Shown here: positions 8,805 through 18,216 of the stretch, piece after piece | Layout of the letters: every line of letters begins with the position of its first letter | Position numbering within the stretch: the stretch's first letter is position 1 | NCBI GenBank assembly: GCA_023384105.1 | Contig: JAHDXR010000010.1 | Location: 1-64,000, forward strand | Origin: Hyphomonadaceae bacterium | Lineage (GTDB): Bacteria; Pseudomonadota; Alphaproteobacteria; Caulobacterales; Aquidulcibacteraceae | Length of the DNA: 64,000 bases | Direction of reading: 5' to 3' | The notes under the pieces: model-generated | What the model was told of the DNA's origin: nothing | What the model saw: only the letters and a program-made list of their open reading frames with translations | The model's database searches: none | Program-made: the position numbers and the translations under genes

Positions 8805-10733
8805 ATGCGGTTTGCGGCGATGTTCGCCTTCGCGCTGGCGCTGACCGGCGCGGCGCAGGCGCAAGTTACGGACGCGACCCGCGCGGCCAATGCGGAGCTG
8901 GCGCGCACGCTGCCATGGAGCGATCGCGAGGACGAGGACTTCGCCGCGCGTGGCTTCATCGCCGCCTGGGATCAGCCGCAAATCCGCGCCGCCGACGGTC
9001 ACGTGGTTTGGGACTTCACCGCCTACGACTTCCTCCAGGGCGACGCGCCGGAGACGGTGAACCCCAGCCTGTGGCGCCATGCCGGGCTGCTGGCGCGCGC
9101 GGGCCTCTTCCAGGTGACGGACCGCGTCTATCAGGTGCGCGGCTTCGACGTGTCGAACATGACGATCATCGTCGGCGACACCGGCCTCATCCTGGTCGAT
9201 CCGCTGACCAGCGCGGAGGTCGCAAGCGCGGCGCTGACGCTGGCTCGGCGCACGCTGGGCGACCGGCCGGTGCGGGCGGTGATCTACACCCACAGCCACG
9301 TCGACCATTTCGGCGGCGTGCGCGGCGTCGTCAGCGCCGAGGACATGACGGCGGGACGGGTCGAGATCATCGCGCCGGAAGGCTTCATGGAGCATGCGGT
9401 GACGGAGAACGTCATCGCCGGCGCCGCCATGGGCCGGCGCGCGCTCTACCAGTTCGGCGCGGGGCTCGCGCCGGGCCCGGAAGGGCAGATGACGTCGGGC
9501 ATCGGCCTCGCCATCTCGGCCGGCGCGTTCACGCTCATCCCGCCGACGCGCACGATCGCGCGCACCGGCGAAACATTGACGATCGACGGCGTGCACATCG
9601 AGTTTCAGCTCACGCCGGAAACCGAAGCGCCCGCGGAGATGAACTTCTTCCTGCCCGATCTCGGCGTGCTGTGCCTGGCGGAGAACGCCAACGCCGCGAT
9701 GCACAACATCCTGACGCCGCGCGGCGCGCTGGTGCGCGACGCCAAGGCGTGGGCGGATTATCTCACCGAGTCGCTGCGCCTCTATGGCGCGCAGTCGCAG
9801 GTGATGGTGACGAGCCACGCTTGGCCGCGTTTCGGCGCCGAGCGCGTGCGCGATTTCATCGCCAGCCATCGCGACGCGTACAAGTATCTGCACGACCAGA
9901 CCGTGCGGCTGATGAACGCCGGCTACACCGACCGCGAGATCGCCGACCTCGTGCGCCTGCCCGAGCCGCTGGCGAGCCGCTGGTTCAACCGCGGCTATTA
10001 CGGCACGATGATGCACAACTCCCGCGCCATCTATCAGCGCTATATGGGCTGGTACGACGCCAATCCCGCCAACCTCAACCCGCTGCCGCCGGTGGAGGAA
10101 GGCGTGCGCTTCGTCCGCGCGATGGGCGGCGCCGAGCGGGTGCTGGCGGAAGGTCAGCGCGCATTCGACGAGGGTGATTATCGTTGGGCGGCGCGGGTGC
10201 TGAACCATCTCGTATTCGCCGATCCGAGCGACACCGCCGCGCGCCAATTGCTCGCGCGCACGCACCGGCAGATGGCGTGGCAGGCCGAGAGCGGCATTTG
10301 GCGCAACATGTATCTCGTCGCCGCGCGCGAACTGGAGCAGGGGCCGCCGGCGCGCGGTTCGCAGGTCGTGAGCGTCGATCTCGTTGCGGCCACGCCCACC
10401 GGCTACATTCTCGACCTGCTGGCGGTGCGGCTCAATCCGGAGCGGCTGGGCGCGCGCAGCTTTGCGTTCAACCTGGTTTTCCCGGAACGGAACGAGCGCT
10501 TCGCGGTGACGATCCGGAACGGCGTGCTGGTGCACGAGCGCGACGTGACGCTTCCCGATGCGCCAACGATTACCGCCGCGCGCGCGACCTTCCTGCAGGC
10601 GATGGCGGCCGGCGCGATGCGCCGCGCCGTGTTATCCGGAAGCGTGCGCATCTCCGGCGATAGGCGCTCGCTTGAAGGCATGAACGAGGCGTTCGATACA
10701 CCGGACCCGAATTTTCCCATCGTCACGCCCTGA
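8805..10733 (+). CDS. Secreted alkyl sulfatase, SdsA1-like metallo-beta-lactamase fold
   Basis: 642 residues with an N-terminal signal peptide (MRFAAMFAFALALTGAAQA). The metallo-beta-lactamase domain carries the di-zinc motif HSHVDHFGG, followed by the alkyl-sulfatase dimerization region (YTDREIADLVRLPEPLA, YYGTMMHNSRAIYQRYMGWY) and an SCP2-like C-terminal domain. Such enzymes hydrolyse linear alkyl sulfates such as SDS to alcohol and sulfate, usually in the periplasm. GGGGGAG at 8795-8801 supports the ATG at 8805. It sits between the Lhr and PdeM genes, co-directional, but is functionally unrelated to them. Confidence 0.9.
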   Translation: MRFAAMFAFALALTGAAQAQVTDATRAANAELARTLPWSDREDEDFAARGFIAAWDQPQIRAADGHVVWDFTAYDFLQGDAPETVNPSLWRHAGLLARAGLFQVTDRVYQVRGFDVSNMTIIVGDTGLILVDPLTSAEVASAALTLARRTLGDRPVRAVIYTHSHVDHFGGVRGVVSAEDMTAGRVEIIAPEGFMEHAVTENVIAGAAMGRRALYQFGAGLAPGPEGQMTSGIGLAISAGAFTLIPPTRTIARTGETLTIDGVHIEFQLTPETEAPAEMNFFLPDLGVLCLAENANAAMHNILTPRGALVRDAKAWADYLTESLRLYGAQSQVMVTSHAWPRFGAERVRDFIASHRDAYKYLHDQTVRLMNAGYTDREIADLVRLPEPLASRWFNRGYYGTMMHNSRAIYQRYMGWYDANPANLNPLPPVEEGVRFVRAMGGAERVLAEGQRAFDEGDYRWAARVLNHLVFADPSDTAARQLLARTHRQMAWQAESGIWRNMYLVAARELEQGPPARGSQVVSVDLVAATPTGYILDLLAVRLNPERLGARSFAFNLVFPERNERFAVTIRNGVLVHERDVTLPDAPTITAARATFLQAMAAGAMRRAVLSGSVRISGDRRSLEGMNEAFDTPDPNFPIVTP

Positions 10734-10755
10734 AGAATCCGCTCTGATCGCCGCC

Positions 10756-11520
10756 ATGCCGATGCTGCATCGCCCCGCCGCCAAGCCGGCGCGCCCGCGC
10801 CGCAAGCCGGCCGGCGCGCCGCCGCCGATGGCGATCGCCGGCGCGAATGTCGAGCTTCGGCTGGGCGACATGCTGCTGACGGCGCTGCCGGAAGGCGCGC
10901 TCTGGCTCGGCGAAGCGAAGACGCTGATCGTCTCCGACCTGCATTTCGAGAAGGGCTCGGCCTATGCGCTGCGCGGCCAGATGCTGCCGCCCTACGATAC
11001 GCATGCGGCGCTGGCGCGCCTGCAGGCGCTGATCGAACGGCTGGCGCCGGAGATCGTGGTCTCGCTCGGCGACAGCTTTCACGACGGCGGCGGGCCGGCG
11101 CGGATGGCCGCGCGCGACCGCGCTCTGCTGCAAAGCATGATCGCGCGCTGCGATTGGGTGTGGGTCGAAGGCAATCACGACGGCCGCGCGGCGGAGACGC
11201 TGGGCGGGGCGGTGCGCGAAACGCTGCACATCGGCGCGCTGGTGCTGCGCCATGAGCCGGCCGAAGGGCCGGCGCCTGGCGAGATCGCCGGGCATCTGCA
11301 TCCGTGCGCGAAGGTGAGCGGGCGCGGGCGCAGCGTGCGCCGGCGCTGCTTCGCCACCGATGGCGCGCGTCTGGTGATGCCGGCGTTCGGGGCGTTCGCC
11401 GGCGGGCTCAATGTCTGCGACGTGGCGTACGCGCCGATCTTCGCCGATGGCGTGACGGCCCTGGTGCTGGGCAAGGACCGCGTGCTGCCGGTCGCGAGCG
11501 AGCGGCTGCTGGCCGATTGA
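10756..11520 (+). CDS. pdeM: Ligase-associated DNA damage response endonuclease PdeM
   Basis: 254-residue calcineurin-like metallophosphoesterase. Metal-binding motifs: SDLHFEKGSAYA, SLGDSFHDGG, EGNHDGR and GHLHPC. This matches PdeM, the nuclease of the ligase-associated DNA-damage response set, and the presence of the Lhr helicase upstream on the same strand supports it. The first 25 residues are a basic, Pro-rich leader; an internal ATG (MAIAGANVE, residue 25) is an alternative start closer to the family length. Confidence 0.88.
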   Translation: MPMLHRPAAKPARPRRKPAGAPPPMAIAGANVELRLGDMLLTALPEGALWLGEAKTLIVSDLHFEKGSAYALRGQMLPPYDTHAALARLQALIERLAPEIVVSLGDSFHDGGGPARMAARDRALLQSMIARCDWVWVEGNHDGRAAETLGGAVRETLHIGALVLRHEPAEGPAPGEIAGHLHPCAKVSGRGRSVRRRCFATDGARLVMPAFGAFAGGLNVCDVAYAPIFADGVTALVLGKDRVLPVASERLLAD

Positions 11521-11529
11521 AGCCTCGCC

Positions 11530-11562
11530 CCTATGAACCGCCGGCGTCCTCGCCGGCATGCG
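11530..11562. repeat. Half copy of the GGACCGCCGGCG element (family A)
   Basis: CCTATGAACCGCCGGCG followed by TCCTCGCCGGCATGCGC matches the left arm of the full copies, with one change (GAACC for GGACC). No right arm follows. It lies between the convergent pdeM and DUF3429 genes. Confidence 0.6.
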
Positions 11563-11587
11563 CCCGATCGAACAACGCCGACGCCTG

Positions 11588-12061
11588 TCAGATTCTGCGC
11601 AGCGCCGTCGCGAGCGGGATCAGCAGGCAGACGATCATCGCGCCGCCCGTGAGCACGCGGCGCAGCAGCGGGTACCAGTCCGGCGCGCCGGTCGCGGCGC
11701 TGCGGTGATCCCAGACGTATTGCGCGGCGAACAGGCCGGCGAAGGCGGACGCAGCGCCGATCGCGGCGGGCACGACCACGACGAACAGGGCGAGCGCCCA
11801 GCCGGCGAGCGCAGGAACGGCGCTGAACAGCAGGCGCAGGCCGTCCGGCGCGTGCGGCGCGCGCATCAGCTCGAAACCGCAGCGCACGCCGCCCAGGAAC
11901 GACAGCAGCACGGCGGCGTACACCGAGAAGCCGAGCGCGCCGAGCAGCGCCGTGTCGTGGTGCTGCGAGAGCGAAACCAGCGCGGAAATGGCGAGCGGCG
12001 CGAGGCCGAGGAAGCCGAGGCGCAACGCGGCGCGGGGCAGGAAGGGCTGCGGTTCGGTCAC
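11588..12061 (-). CDS. DUF3429-domain inner-membrane protein
   Basis: 157 residues with about five hydrophobic helices (LRLGFLGLAPLAISALVSL, FSVYAAVLLSFLGGVRCGFE, LLFSAVPALAGWALALFVVV, SAFAGLFAAQYVWD, VLTGGAMIVCLLIPLA). The GGVRCGFE and YVWDHR segments are characteristic of DUF3429; function unknown. GTG at 12061 overlaps the TGA of the upstream TIGR02186 gene (GTGA), making it the third gene of a tightly coupled membrane operon with TauE/SafE. A start at 12091 would overlap the neighbour by 34 nt and is less likely. Confidence 0.8.
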   Translation of the reverse strand: MTEPQPFLPRAALRLGFLGLAPLAISALVSLSQHHDTALLGALGFSVYAAVLLSFLGGVRCGFELMRAPHAPDGLRLLFSAVPALAGWALALFVVVVPAAIGAASAFAGLFAAQYVWDHRSAATGAPDWYPLLRRVLTGGAMIVCLLIPLATALRRI

Positions 12062-12840
12062 GTTCGGCGGAATAAGAACGCGGCCACCCACCCCGCCGCA
12101 AGCGCCAGCAACACGGTCAGGATCCCGTAGAGGAACGAATAGTTGGTGGCGAGGTCGTGGATGCGGCGCTCGACGCCGACGCGGCTGATGCTGATCGGGA
12201 TGCGCTGCGCCGAAATCAGCCGTCCGTCGCGGAAGAGATAGGTGTCGGCGTAGTATTGCGCGATCGGCGCGTTGGCGGGCAGGCGCACAACCGCGCGAAA
12301 CAGGCCGCCCTGATAGAGCGTGAGGCCGCCGCGCTGGTCCGGCGCGGCGCGGCCGGAATATTCCTGGTAAAGCCCTTGCTGGCGGCGCAGCCGGACGAGC
12401 GCGGCGCGATAGGCGGACGGATCGCCGCCTTGCGGCACGGCGCTGTCGAGCTGCGCGGAGGCGGCCGGATCGAGCTGATAGCGCCAGATCGATTGCGGGC
12501 TGGCGATCTGGCGCAGCGGGCGGTTGCTGAGCACGGCGAAGAAGGTCGGCGCTTCGCTGAACTGCACCGGGTCGCCGTTCATCCAGAGGCCGAGCACGCG
12601 GCGCTTGCGCATCACGGTGGCGCTTTCGCTCGGCCCGCGCACGACGACGACGATGTCGCCGCGCCCGCGCCGGTCGGGGTTCACGCCGAACACGGTGACG
12701 TAGGAGCCGCGATAGTCGGAGCTGACCGTGATCTGCTCCTCGGCGACGGCGGCGGGCAGGTCCGAAGCGACGTCCGAGGTCTGCGCCGCCGCGGGCGCGG
12801 CCAGCAGCAGCAGCGCGAGGAGGGCGGCCAGCCGTCTCAC
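12058..12840 (-). CDS. TIGR02186-family membrane-anchored periplasmic protein
   Basis: 260 residues: signal peptide (LAALLALLLLAAPAAAQ), a periplasmic domain (ITVSSDYRGSYVTVFGVNPD..., FRAVVRLPANAPIAQYYADTYLFRDG), and one C-terminal membrane helix (LYGILTVLLALAAGWVAAFLF). This arrangement and the motifs match TIGR02186, a family of unknown function regularly encoded beside TauE/SafE permeases, as here. The GTG at 12840 overlaps the TGA of the permease (GTGA, 12837-12840). It may be an accessory subunit of the permease; that is inferred from constant linkage. Confidence 0.85.
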   Translation of the reverse strand: MRRLAALLALLLLAAPAAAQTSDVASDLPAAVAEEQITVSSDYRGSYVTVFGVNPDRRGRGDIVVVVRGPSESATVMRKRRVLGLWMNGDPVQFSEAPTFFAVLSNRPLRQIASPQSIWRYQLDPAASAQLDSAVPQGGDPSAYRAALVRLRRQQGLYQEYSGRAAPDQRGGLTLYQGGLFRAVVRLPANAPIAQYYADTYLFRDGRLISAQRIPISISRVGVERRIHDLATNYSFLYGILTVLLALAAGWVAAFLFRRT

Positions 12841-13748
12841 CACAGCCCCCGCAGCACGTAGGGCTCGGTCGGCGGGATCACGAGGTCCCACAGGAACTTG
12901 GCGCTGGCGATCAGCAGCAGCGCGCCCAGCACCGCGCGCAGATGCTCGCTCTTGAGGCCGGCGCCGAGCCGCGCGCCCATCTGCGCGCCCACCACCCCGC
13001 CCAGCATCAGCAGCGCCGCGAGCACCAGATCGACCGTCTGCGTCGCCGTCGACTGCAGCACGACGATAAGCGATGTGATGATCAGCACCTGGAACAGCGA
13101 GGTGCCGATGACGACATTGGTCGGCATCCGCAGCAGATAGATCATCGCCGGGATCAGGATGAAGCCGCCGCCGATGCCCATGATGGCGGCCAGCCCGCCG
13201 ATGCCGAAGCCGAGCGCGAGCGGCGGGATCACGCTGATATAGAGGCCCGAGCGCGGGAAGCGCATGCGCAGCGGCAGCGTATGCGCCATGGTCTTCACCG
13301 GCCGGCGCAGGATCGAGACGCCTTTGACCGCGCGCCCGCGCCAGACGTGATAAGCCTCGCGCACCATCAGGAAGCCGACGCTGGCGAGCAGGATCAGGTA
13401 GAGCAGCGAGACGATGAGATCGAGCTGGCCGAAGTGCAGCAGCCGTTCGAACAGCCAGACGCCCGAGACGCTGCCCAGGACGCCGCCGATCGAAAGCAGC
13501 ATGCCCATGCGCCAGTCGACGGACTTGCGCCGCGTCTGCGCCATGATGCCTGAGAAGGAGGTGGCGGCGATCTGGCTCGCGCCGGTGGCGACCGCGACCG
13601 GCGGCGGCACGCCCAAAAACATCAGCGATGGCGTCATGATGAAGCCGCCGCCGACGCCGACCATGCCCGACATGAAGCCGACGCCGCCGCTCACCAAGAG
13701 GACGAGCAGCACGTTCACCGGCATCTCGGCGATCGGCAGGTAGATCAA
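12837..13748 (-). CDS. TauE/SafE (TSUP) family permease
   Basis: 303 residues, about eight membrane helices in two related halves, each with the family glycine motif (GFMSGMVGVGGGFIMTP near residue 25 and GLAAIMGIGGGFILIPAMIY in the second half). TSUP proteins export or import organosulfur anions such as sulfite or sulfoacetate. The start is TTG 13748; an internal ATG (MPVNVLL, residue 9) is an alternative. First gene of the overlapping operon TauE / TIGR02186 / DUF3429. A sulfur substrate would fit the alkyl sulfatase and TauD-type dioxygenase elsewhere in the window, but none is adjacent. Confidence 0.88.
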   Translation of the reverse strand: MIYLPIAEMPVNVLLVLLVSGGVGFMSGMVGVGGGFIMTPSLMFLGVPPPVAVATGASQIAATSFSGIMAQTRRKSVDWRMGMLLSIGGVLGSVSGVWLFERLLHFGQLDLIVSLLYLILLASVGFLMVREAYHVWRGRAVKGVSILRRPVKTMAHTLPLRMRFPRSGLYISVIPPLALGFGIGGLAAIMGIGGGFILIPAMIYLLRMPTNVVIGTSLFQVLIITSLIVVLQSTATQTVDLVLAALLMLGGVVGAQMGARLGAGLKSEHLRAVLGALLLIASAKFLWDLVIPPTEPYVLRGLW

Positions 13749-13881
13749 TTGTCCAGCTCTGATCCGGGGAGCGTCCCCGCGCCCGCGCCCTTATGGGCGC
13801 CTTGGCGCGTCGAAGCAACGGCGGAGCGCGGTAAAATCCGCGTCCCGCTTCCGGGCTTGGAGAAGGGGAAGGCGAAGCGCT

Positions 13882-16800
13882 TTACGCGCCGGTCCGCGAG
13901 GCCCAGGCGCGCTGTCCGAACTCGCCGTTGGCGATGGCGCTCGCCGCGCGCGGACGGAAGGCCTCGGCGCGCGCGCGCGCCTGCTGCACTTGGAGCTGCG
14001 GCAGCTGCGCCTCCAGCGCGGTGGCGCGTGCGCCGGCGTCCTGGTCGCCCTGGCGGGCTGCGACCAGGAACCAGAACAGCGCTTCCGATGCGCTCGCGCT
14101 CACGCCGCGGCCCTGCTGGTAGAGGACGCCCAGATTGAACTGGCTGTCGGCGACGCCGAGCTCGGCCGCTTGCCGGAACCAGCGGAACGCCGCCGCCTCA
14201 TCGAGCGGGGCCCCTTCGCCGCGGGCGAAATAGACGCCGAGATCGTGCATGGCCCGGCGGTTGCCCGCGGCGGCGGCGCGCTCGGTCCATTGCCGGGCGA
14301 CGGCGAGATCGGTTTCGACGCCTTCGCCGCGCTCGTAGAGCTTAGCCAGGCGATACTGCGCCATCGGAAAGCCGCGGTCCGCGGCGCGGCGCAGCATGGC
14401 GACGCCCTCCTGCGTGCGGCCGGCGGCGAGGCGCTGCAGCGCCAACTCGTATTGCGCGGTGAGATCGCCCGATTGCGCGGCTTGATCGAGCGAGACGTTG
14501 CGCGGGGCGAGCGGGCCGGCGACGACGGGCTGCGTCGTTTCCGGCGCGGCGGCGATCGGCGTGTCGTTGGCGCCGGTGGCTGGCGCCGCGGCGTCCGCGG
14601 GCGCGGTTTGCGCGAACGGATCTTCGGGCGCCGCCTCGAAGGTAGCGTCCGGATCGGTTGCATCCAGCGCGGGCGCGGCCTGGGTCTCAGCCGGCGCCGG
14701 CGGCGGCGCATCCGGCTCGGCGTTGGTGTCGGCGGCGTCGTCATTGCCGCGGATATAGAGCGCGCCGCCGACGAGCAGGGCGGCGATCAGCCCGGTCGCG
14801 CCCCACAGCACGATTCGGCTCGGGCCGCGCAGCGAGAGCCTCGGCGTCGGCGCCTGCTCGCGCGTCTTCGGCAGCGACTGCGCCTGCGCGGCTTTGCGCG
14901 CCTGGGCGAGATAGTCGTTCTTGCCTGCGGGCGCGGGCGACGGCTCGGTGAGGTCGAGCGTCGTCATCGCCGGCGCATCGGCTTGAGCCGCCGGCGCGGC
15001 GTGTTCGCTGAGCAGCGGCTCGAACGCTTCGTCGTCGTCGGCCGAGGCGGAGTCCGCCGCCGGAGTCGTCAGCTCCAGCTCGCCGTCGGGCGTCCAGAAC
15101 GTATCGTCCTCCGGCGGCGGCGCGGTCTCCGGCGTCTCCGCTTCGGATTCCTCGATCAGCAGATCGTCGTCGGGCGAGACGATTTCGCGCGCCTCGATCG
15201 GCGGATCGGACGCGAACGGCGCCTCGCCGAGATCGTCGGTGATCAAGTCGTCGATGTCCTCGGCGAAATAGATGTCGCTGTCGTTCGGCTCCTGGCGCAG
15301 CACGGGCTGCTTGTTCGGCGTGGCCGTCGCCATCGGCGGCAGCGGGCCGGCGCGCAGCGGCTGCGCTGCGTCCATCGGCGAGACGTAAGGCTGCGGCTCG
15401 GGATCGCTGAGGTCGCTGCTGCCGAAGGACGGGAAATCGTCGGTGCGGCGCGACGGCGTCGGAATGGTTTCGAGCGGAGGATCGTCGTCCTTGGCGCTCT
15501 CGTACTGTTCGAGCTTGGAGGCGACCGAGGAGACCGCCTTCTGCACCGGCGCAATCGCCTCCTGCGAATGCTCTTCCACCTCCTGCAGGCGCTGCATGAT
15601 CGAGGCGATCGCCTCGGACACGCGCGCGCCGGACCGTTCCTCGCTGTCGAGCATGCGCTCGCCGAGTTCGCGCGAGAGCAGTTCGTGGCGCTGGCTGAAG
15701 CGCTCGGCCATGCGCGCGACCTGTTCGCCCACGTGCTCGATAGCCTGGGCGCTGCGCGTTTCCACCGCGCCGACGCGCTCTTCGAGACGCTCGGAGAGCC
15801 GGCCGATTTCCAGGCCCATGCGGTCGAACGCGGCGGCTTCGCGGTGCTCGATGTCGTCGAAGCGCTGTTCGAGCGCCTGCGCCATGCGCGAGAGTTCTTC
15901 GCGCACGGCCGAGGCCGCGGCGTCGTCGTTGCGGGATTCGACCGCGCGCAGGCGCTTATCGACGCTTTCGCTCATGCGCTTGATTTCGAGCGAAATCGCT
16001 TCGATCGTCTGCGCCTGGCGGCGTTCGGCGGAGGCGAGGCGGCGGTTGACGTCGGCGATCGCGCCTTCGAGGCCCTTGTCGCCGGTGACCCCATCCAGCG
16101 CCGCCTGCAGCTGGCTGGCGAGCTCGGTGCGGGCTTCGCCGACCATCTGGCCGACCGACTGCGCCATGGTGTCGAGACGCTGCTCGAGCAGCGCGCGCAG
16201 CGCTTCGGTTTCCTGCGCCGCGCCGCCTTGCTCGACCTTGGCGCCGAGCGAGGACACGGTTTCCTCCAGCGTGCGGATCGCCGTGTTGGCGGTGTTTTCG
16301 GTCTCGGCGATGCGCTGCGCCAGACGCTGCAGCGCCTGGTCGAGCGTTTTCACCGCGCCGTCGACTTCGCCGAGCTTCTGCGGCGCAGCGGCGCTCTCCA
16401 TCGTGGCGAGACGGCGCTCGAACGCGGCGAGCGCGTTCGCCAGCGGGCTTGTGTCGGCCTTGGCTTCGAGGTGGGCGAGGCGTTCGGCGATGTCGGCCTG
16501 GGCCTGATGCAGCTCGGTGAGATCGATCGCGCCGCTCTGGCCGGCGATGTCCTCGACCTGCTTGACGCGCGCGGCCAGCGTGAGCTGGGCGTTGCGCAGA
16601 TCGGCGATCGCCGCGCCGGCGGCCTGACGCAGACCCGCCGTGCTCTCGCGCGCGCCGGATTCGGCGCGCTCGATGCGGGCGATCAGGTCGTCGTGCTGGC
16701 GCTTCAGGTCGTCGACGCTGCCGACGCGGCGCGCGATCTCGCCTTCGAGGCGCACCACTTCCTCGAGCAGCGCCTCGCGCGTGCCGCGGCTTTCGCTGCT

Positions 16801-17628
16801 GACCTCGGCGACGGCGGTTTCGATGGCGCGGCGGGTGGAGGTTTCGCTTTCGGCGACGCGTTCGGTAAGCGTTTCCTGCAGCCGGCGCAGTTCGGAGACG
16901 GCGTCGGCCGAAGCCTCGGCGGCTTGGCGCGCGGCCTCCTCGGCGACTCGGCGCGCCTCGGCCAGCGTTTGCGCGACCTGCGCGTCGCGGCTTTCGATTT
17001 CGCTGCTGAGGAAGCTCGCCGCGGCCTCGGCGCGACGGGCGATTTCTTCCGCGACGCTGACTTGGCGCTCCAGGCGCTGCTTGACGTTTTGAATGTCGCC
17101 GCCCGCGTGTTCGAACGCGCGCTTGGCGTCCTGCGCTTCGTGCTCCGCGCGCTCCAGCTTGCCGCTCAGCGTTTCGCCGGCGATGCGGAATTGTTCGAGC
17201 GCCTGGGCGACGCGCTCGGCCGCTTCGGTGGAGACGGCTTCGACGTCTTCGATGCGCGCGGCGAGGCCCAGCACCGAGCGGTCGATGGTGGAGACGGCGC
17301 GGTCGAGGCCGGTGACGGCGAGCTGCGTGCGGCGCTCGATCGATTCAAGGCGCTGGGCGAGGCGGGAAGGGTCGTTGAGGCGGCCGCCGCCGATGGTCCA
17401 ATCGTCGTCGTCGTATTCGACGGTCGCGGGCAAAGCGGCGTGGCGCGCGCGCATGCGCGGCGTCTGCGCCGCGGCGGCGGGCGCATGCGAAAGCGACTGG
17501 CCTTGGCTGGCGAGCGCTTGGTTCAGAAATTCGCCGAGGCTCATCCCCTGGCGAGCGGCGGCTTCGCGCGCGGCCTCTCGCACTTTTGGGTCGATGCCCT
17601 TCAAGCTCCAGCTTTGCGCGCCGCTCAT
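13882..17628 (-). CDS. podJ: PodJ-like polar localization protein with coiled coil and Sel1 repeats
   Basis: 1248 residues. An N-terminal block (MSGAQSWSLKGIDPKVREAA, then GMSLGEFLNQAL) is characteristic of PodJ/PodJL proteins. A very long Ala/Glu/Arg coiled coil spans roughly 70-720, an acidic Pro-rich segment roughly 730-925, one membrane helix about 934-955 (VLWGATGLIAALLVGGALYI), a Pro/Ala-rich periplasmic linker, and four Sel1/TPR-like repeats (about 1045-1205). This is the Caulobacter PodJ plan, although no peptidoglycan-binding-like domain follows the Sel1 repeats and the coiled coil is longer. PodJ organises the new pole, recruiting pilus and signalling factors. Orthology is probable rather than proven. 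Confidence 0.75.
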   Translation of the reverse strand: MSGAQSWSLKGIDPKVREAAREAAARQGMSLGEFLNQALASQGQSLSHAPAAAAQTPRMRARHAALPATVEYDDDDWTIGGGRLNDPSRLAQRLESIERRTQLAVTGLDRAVSTIDRSVLGLAARIEDVEAVSTEAAERVAQALEQFRIAGETLSGKLERAEHEAQDAKRAFEHAGGDIQNVKQRLERQVSVAEEIARRAEAAASFLSSEIESRDAQVAQTLAEARRVAEEAARQAAEASADAVSELRRLQETLTERVAESETSTRRAIETAVAEVSSESRGTREALLEEVVRLEGEIARRVGSVDDLKRQHDDLIARIERAESGARESTAGLRQAAGAAIADLRNAQLTLAARVKQVEDIAGQSGAIDLTELHQAQADIAERLAHLEAKADTSPLANALAAFERRLATMESAAAPQKLGEVDGAVKTLDQALQRLAQRIAETENTANTAIRTLEETVSSLGAKVEQGGAAQETEALRALLEQRLDTMAQSVGQMVGEARTELASQLQAALDGVTGDKGLEGAIADVNRRLASAERRQAQTIEAISLEIKRMSESVDKRLRAVESRNDDAAASAVREELSRMAQALEQRFDDIEHREAAAFDRMGLEIGRLSERLEERVGAVETRSAQAIEHVGEQVARMAERFSQRHELLSRELGERMLDSEERSGARVSEAIASIMQRLQEVEEHSQEAIAPVQKAVSSVASKLEQYESAKDDDPPLETIPTPSRRTDDFPSFGSSDLSDPEPQPYVSPMDAAQPLRAGPLPPMATATPNKQPVLRQEPNDSDIYFAEDIDDLITDDLGEAPFASDPPIEAREIVSPDDDLLIEESEAETPETAPPPEDDTFWTPDGELELTTPAADSASADDDEAFEPLLSEHAAPAAQADAPAMTTLDLTEPSPAPAGKNDYLAQARKAAQAQSLPKTREQAPTPRLSLRGPSRIVLWGATGLIAALLVGGALYIRGNDDAADTNAEPDAPPPAPAETQAAPALDATDPDATFEAAPEDPFAQTAPADAAAPATGANDTPIAAAPETTQPVVAGPLAPRNVSLDQAAQSGDLTAQYELALQRLAAGRTQEGVAMLRRAADRGFPMAQYRLAKLYERGEGVETDLAVARQWTERAAAAGNRRAMHDLGVYFARGEGAPLDEAAAFRWFRQAAELGVADSQFNLGVLYQQGRGVSASASEALFWFLVAARQGDQDAGARATALEAQLPQLQVQQARARAEAFRPRAASAIANGEFGQRAWASRTGA

Positions 17629-17704
17629 TAACGTGCCCTCGCCGCGTTGTCGCCGCGCGTCCGCGGCTCACGCCCAACCCCAGGGCGGCGCTCGATGCGT
17701 CCGA

Positions 17705-17813
17705 GAATCGCCCACGATTTCGCAGTGTCGATCAAAGGCGTCGGCGTGTTAATGGCGAGTAAAATAGTAAACAGCGATTAGCCATGCCGGAAACGACACA
17801 TCATTCCGGATTC
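17705..17813 (-). promoter_or_regulatory. Possible cell-cycle control region of the podJ-like gene (GANTC and CtrA-like sites)
   Basis: Two GANTC sites (GAATC 17705-17709, GATTC 17809-17813), the CcrM methylation sequence, flank a near-match to the CtrA consensus: TTTA-N7-TTAA read on the minus strand (17749-17763). In Caulobacter, podJ transcription is cell-cycle controlled by methylation-sensitive regulators, so this arrangement is suggestive. Each motif is short and can arise by chance; no -10/-35 was recognised. Confidence 0.3.
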
Positions 17814-18216
17814 GAAACCTGAACGCGATCTCCATGCGCAGGCCTAGTTGGATGAAGGCCCGATAGCCCGACGCCCTTCACCGTACTCGAAGCGCTGGCG
17901 CGGGAGTTAAAGTGTCGCCGCAGGCGTGAGCGCACTGCCGGATGCGAACCGCGCCGCGCACGCATCCAGCGCTCGACCGTGAACGGATCGTCGAGATCAA
18001 ATCGCAGACGAAACCGCCGGTCGCGCGCAAAGGCGGCGGCGGTGGTGTTGCCGTAGCGGCAGATAAGTCCCGACGCGCTTCGGCAGCGGCTTGGCCGCTG
18101 GCATGCTGGCGGTTGCGGAATACCTCTGCGCAAGGCTTGGTGCCGCTGCGGACCGCCTGAAATTGACGGATGTCGGCATCGGCTTGACTAGTATAAACTG
18201 CGATGAGTGACGCCGC

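Noticed and set aside
13990-17631. 1213-codon open frame opposite the podJ-like gene
   Set aside because: An antisense shadow of the coiled-coil gene: Arg/Gly-rich, without domains, exactly mirroring the real reading frame.
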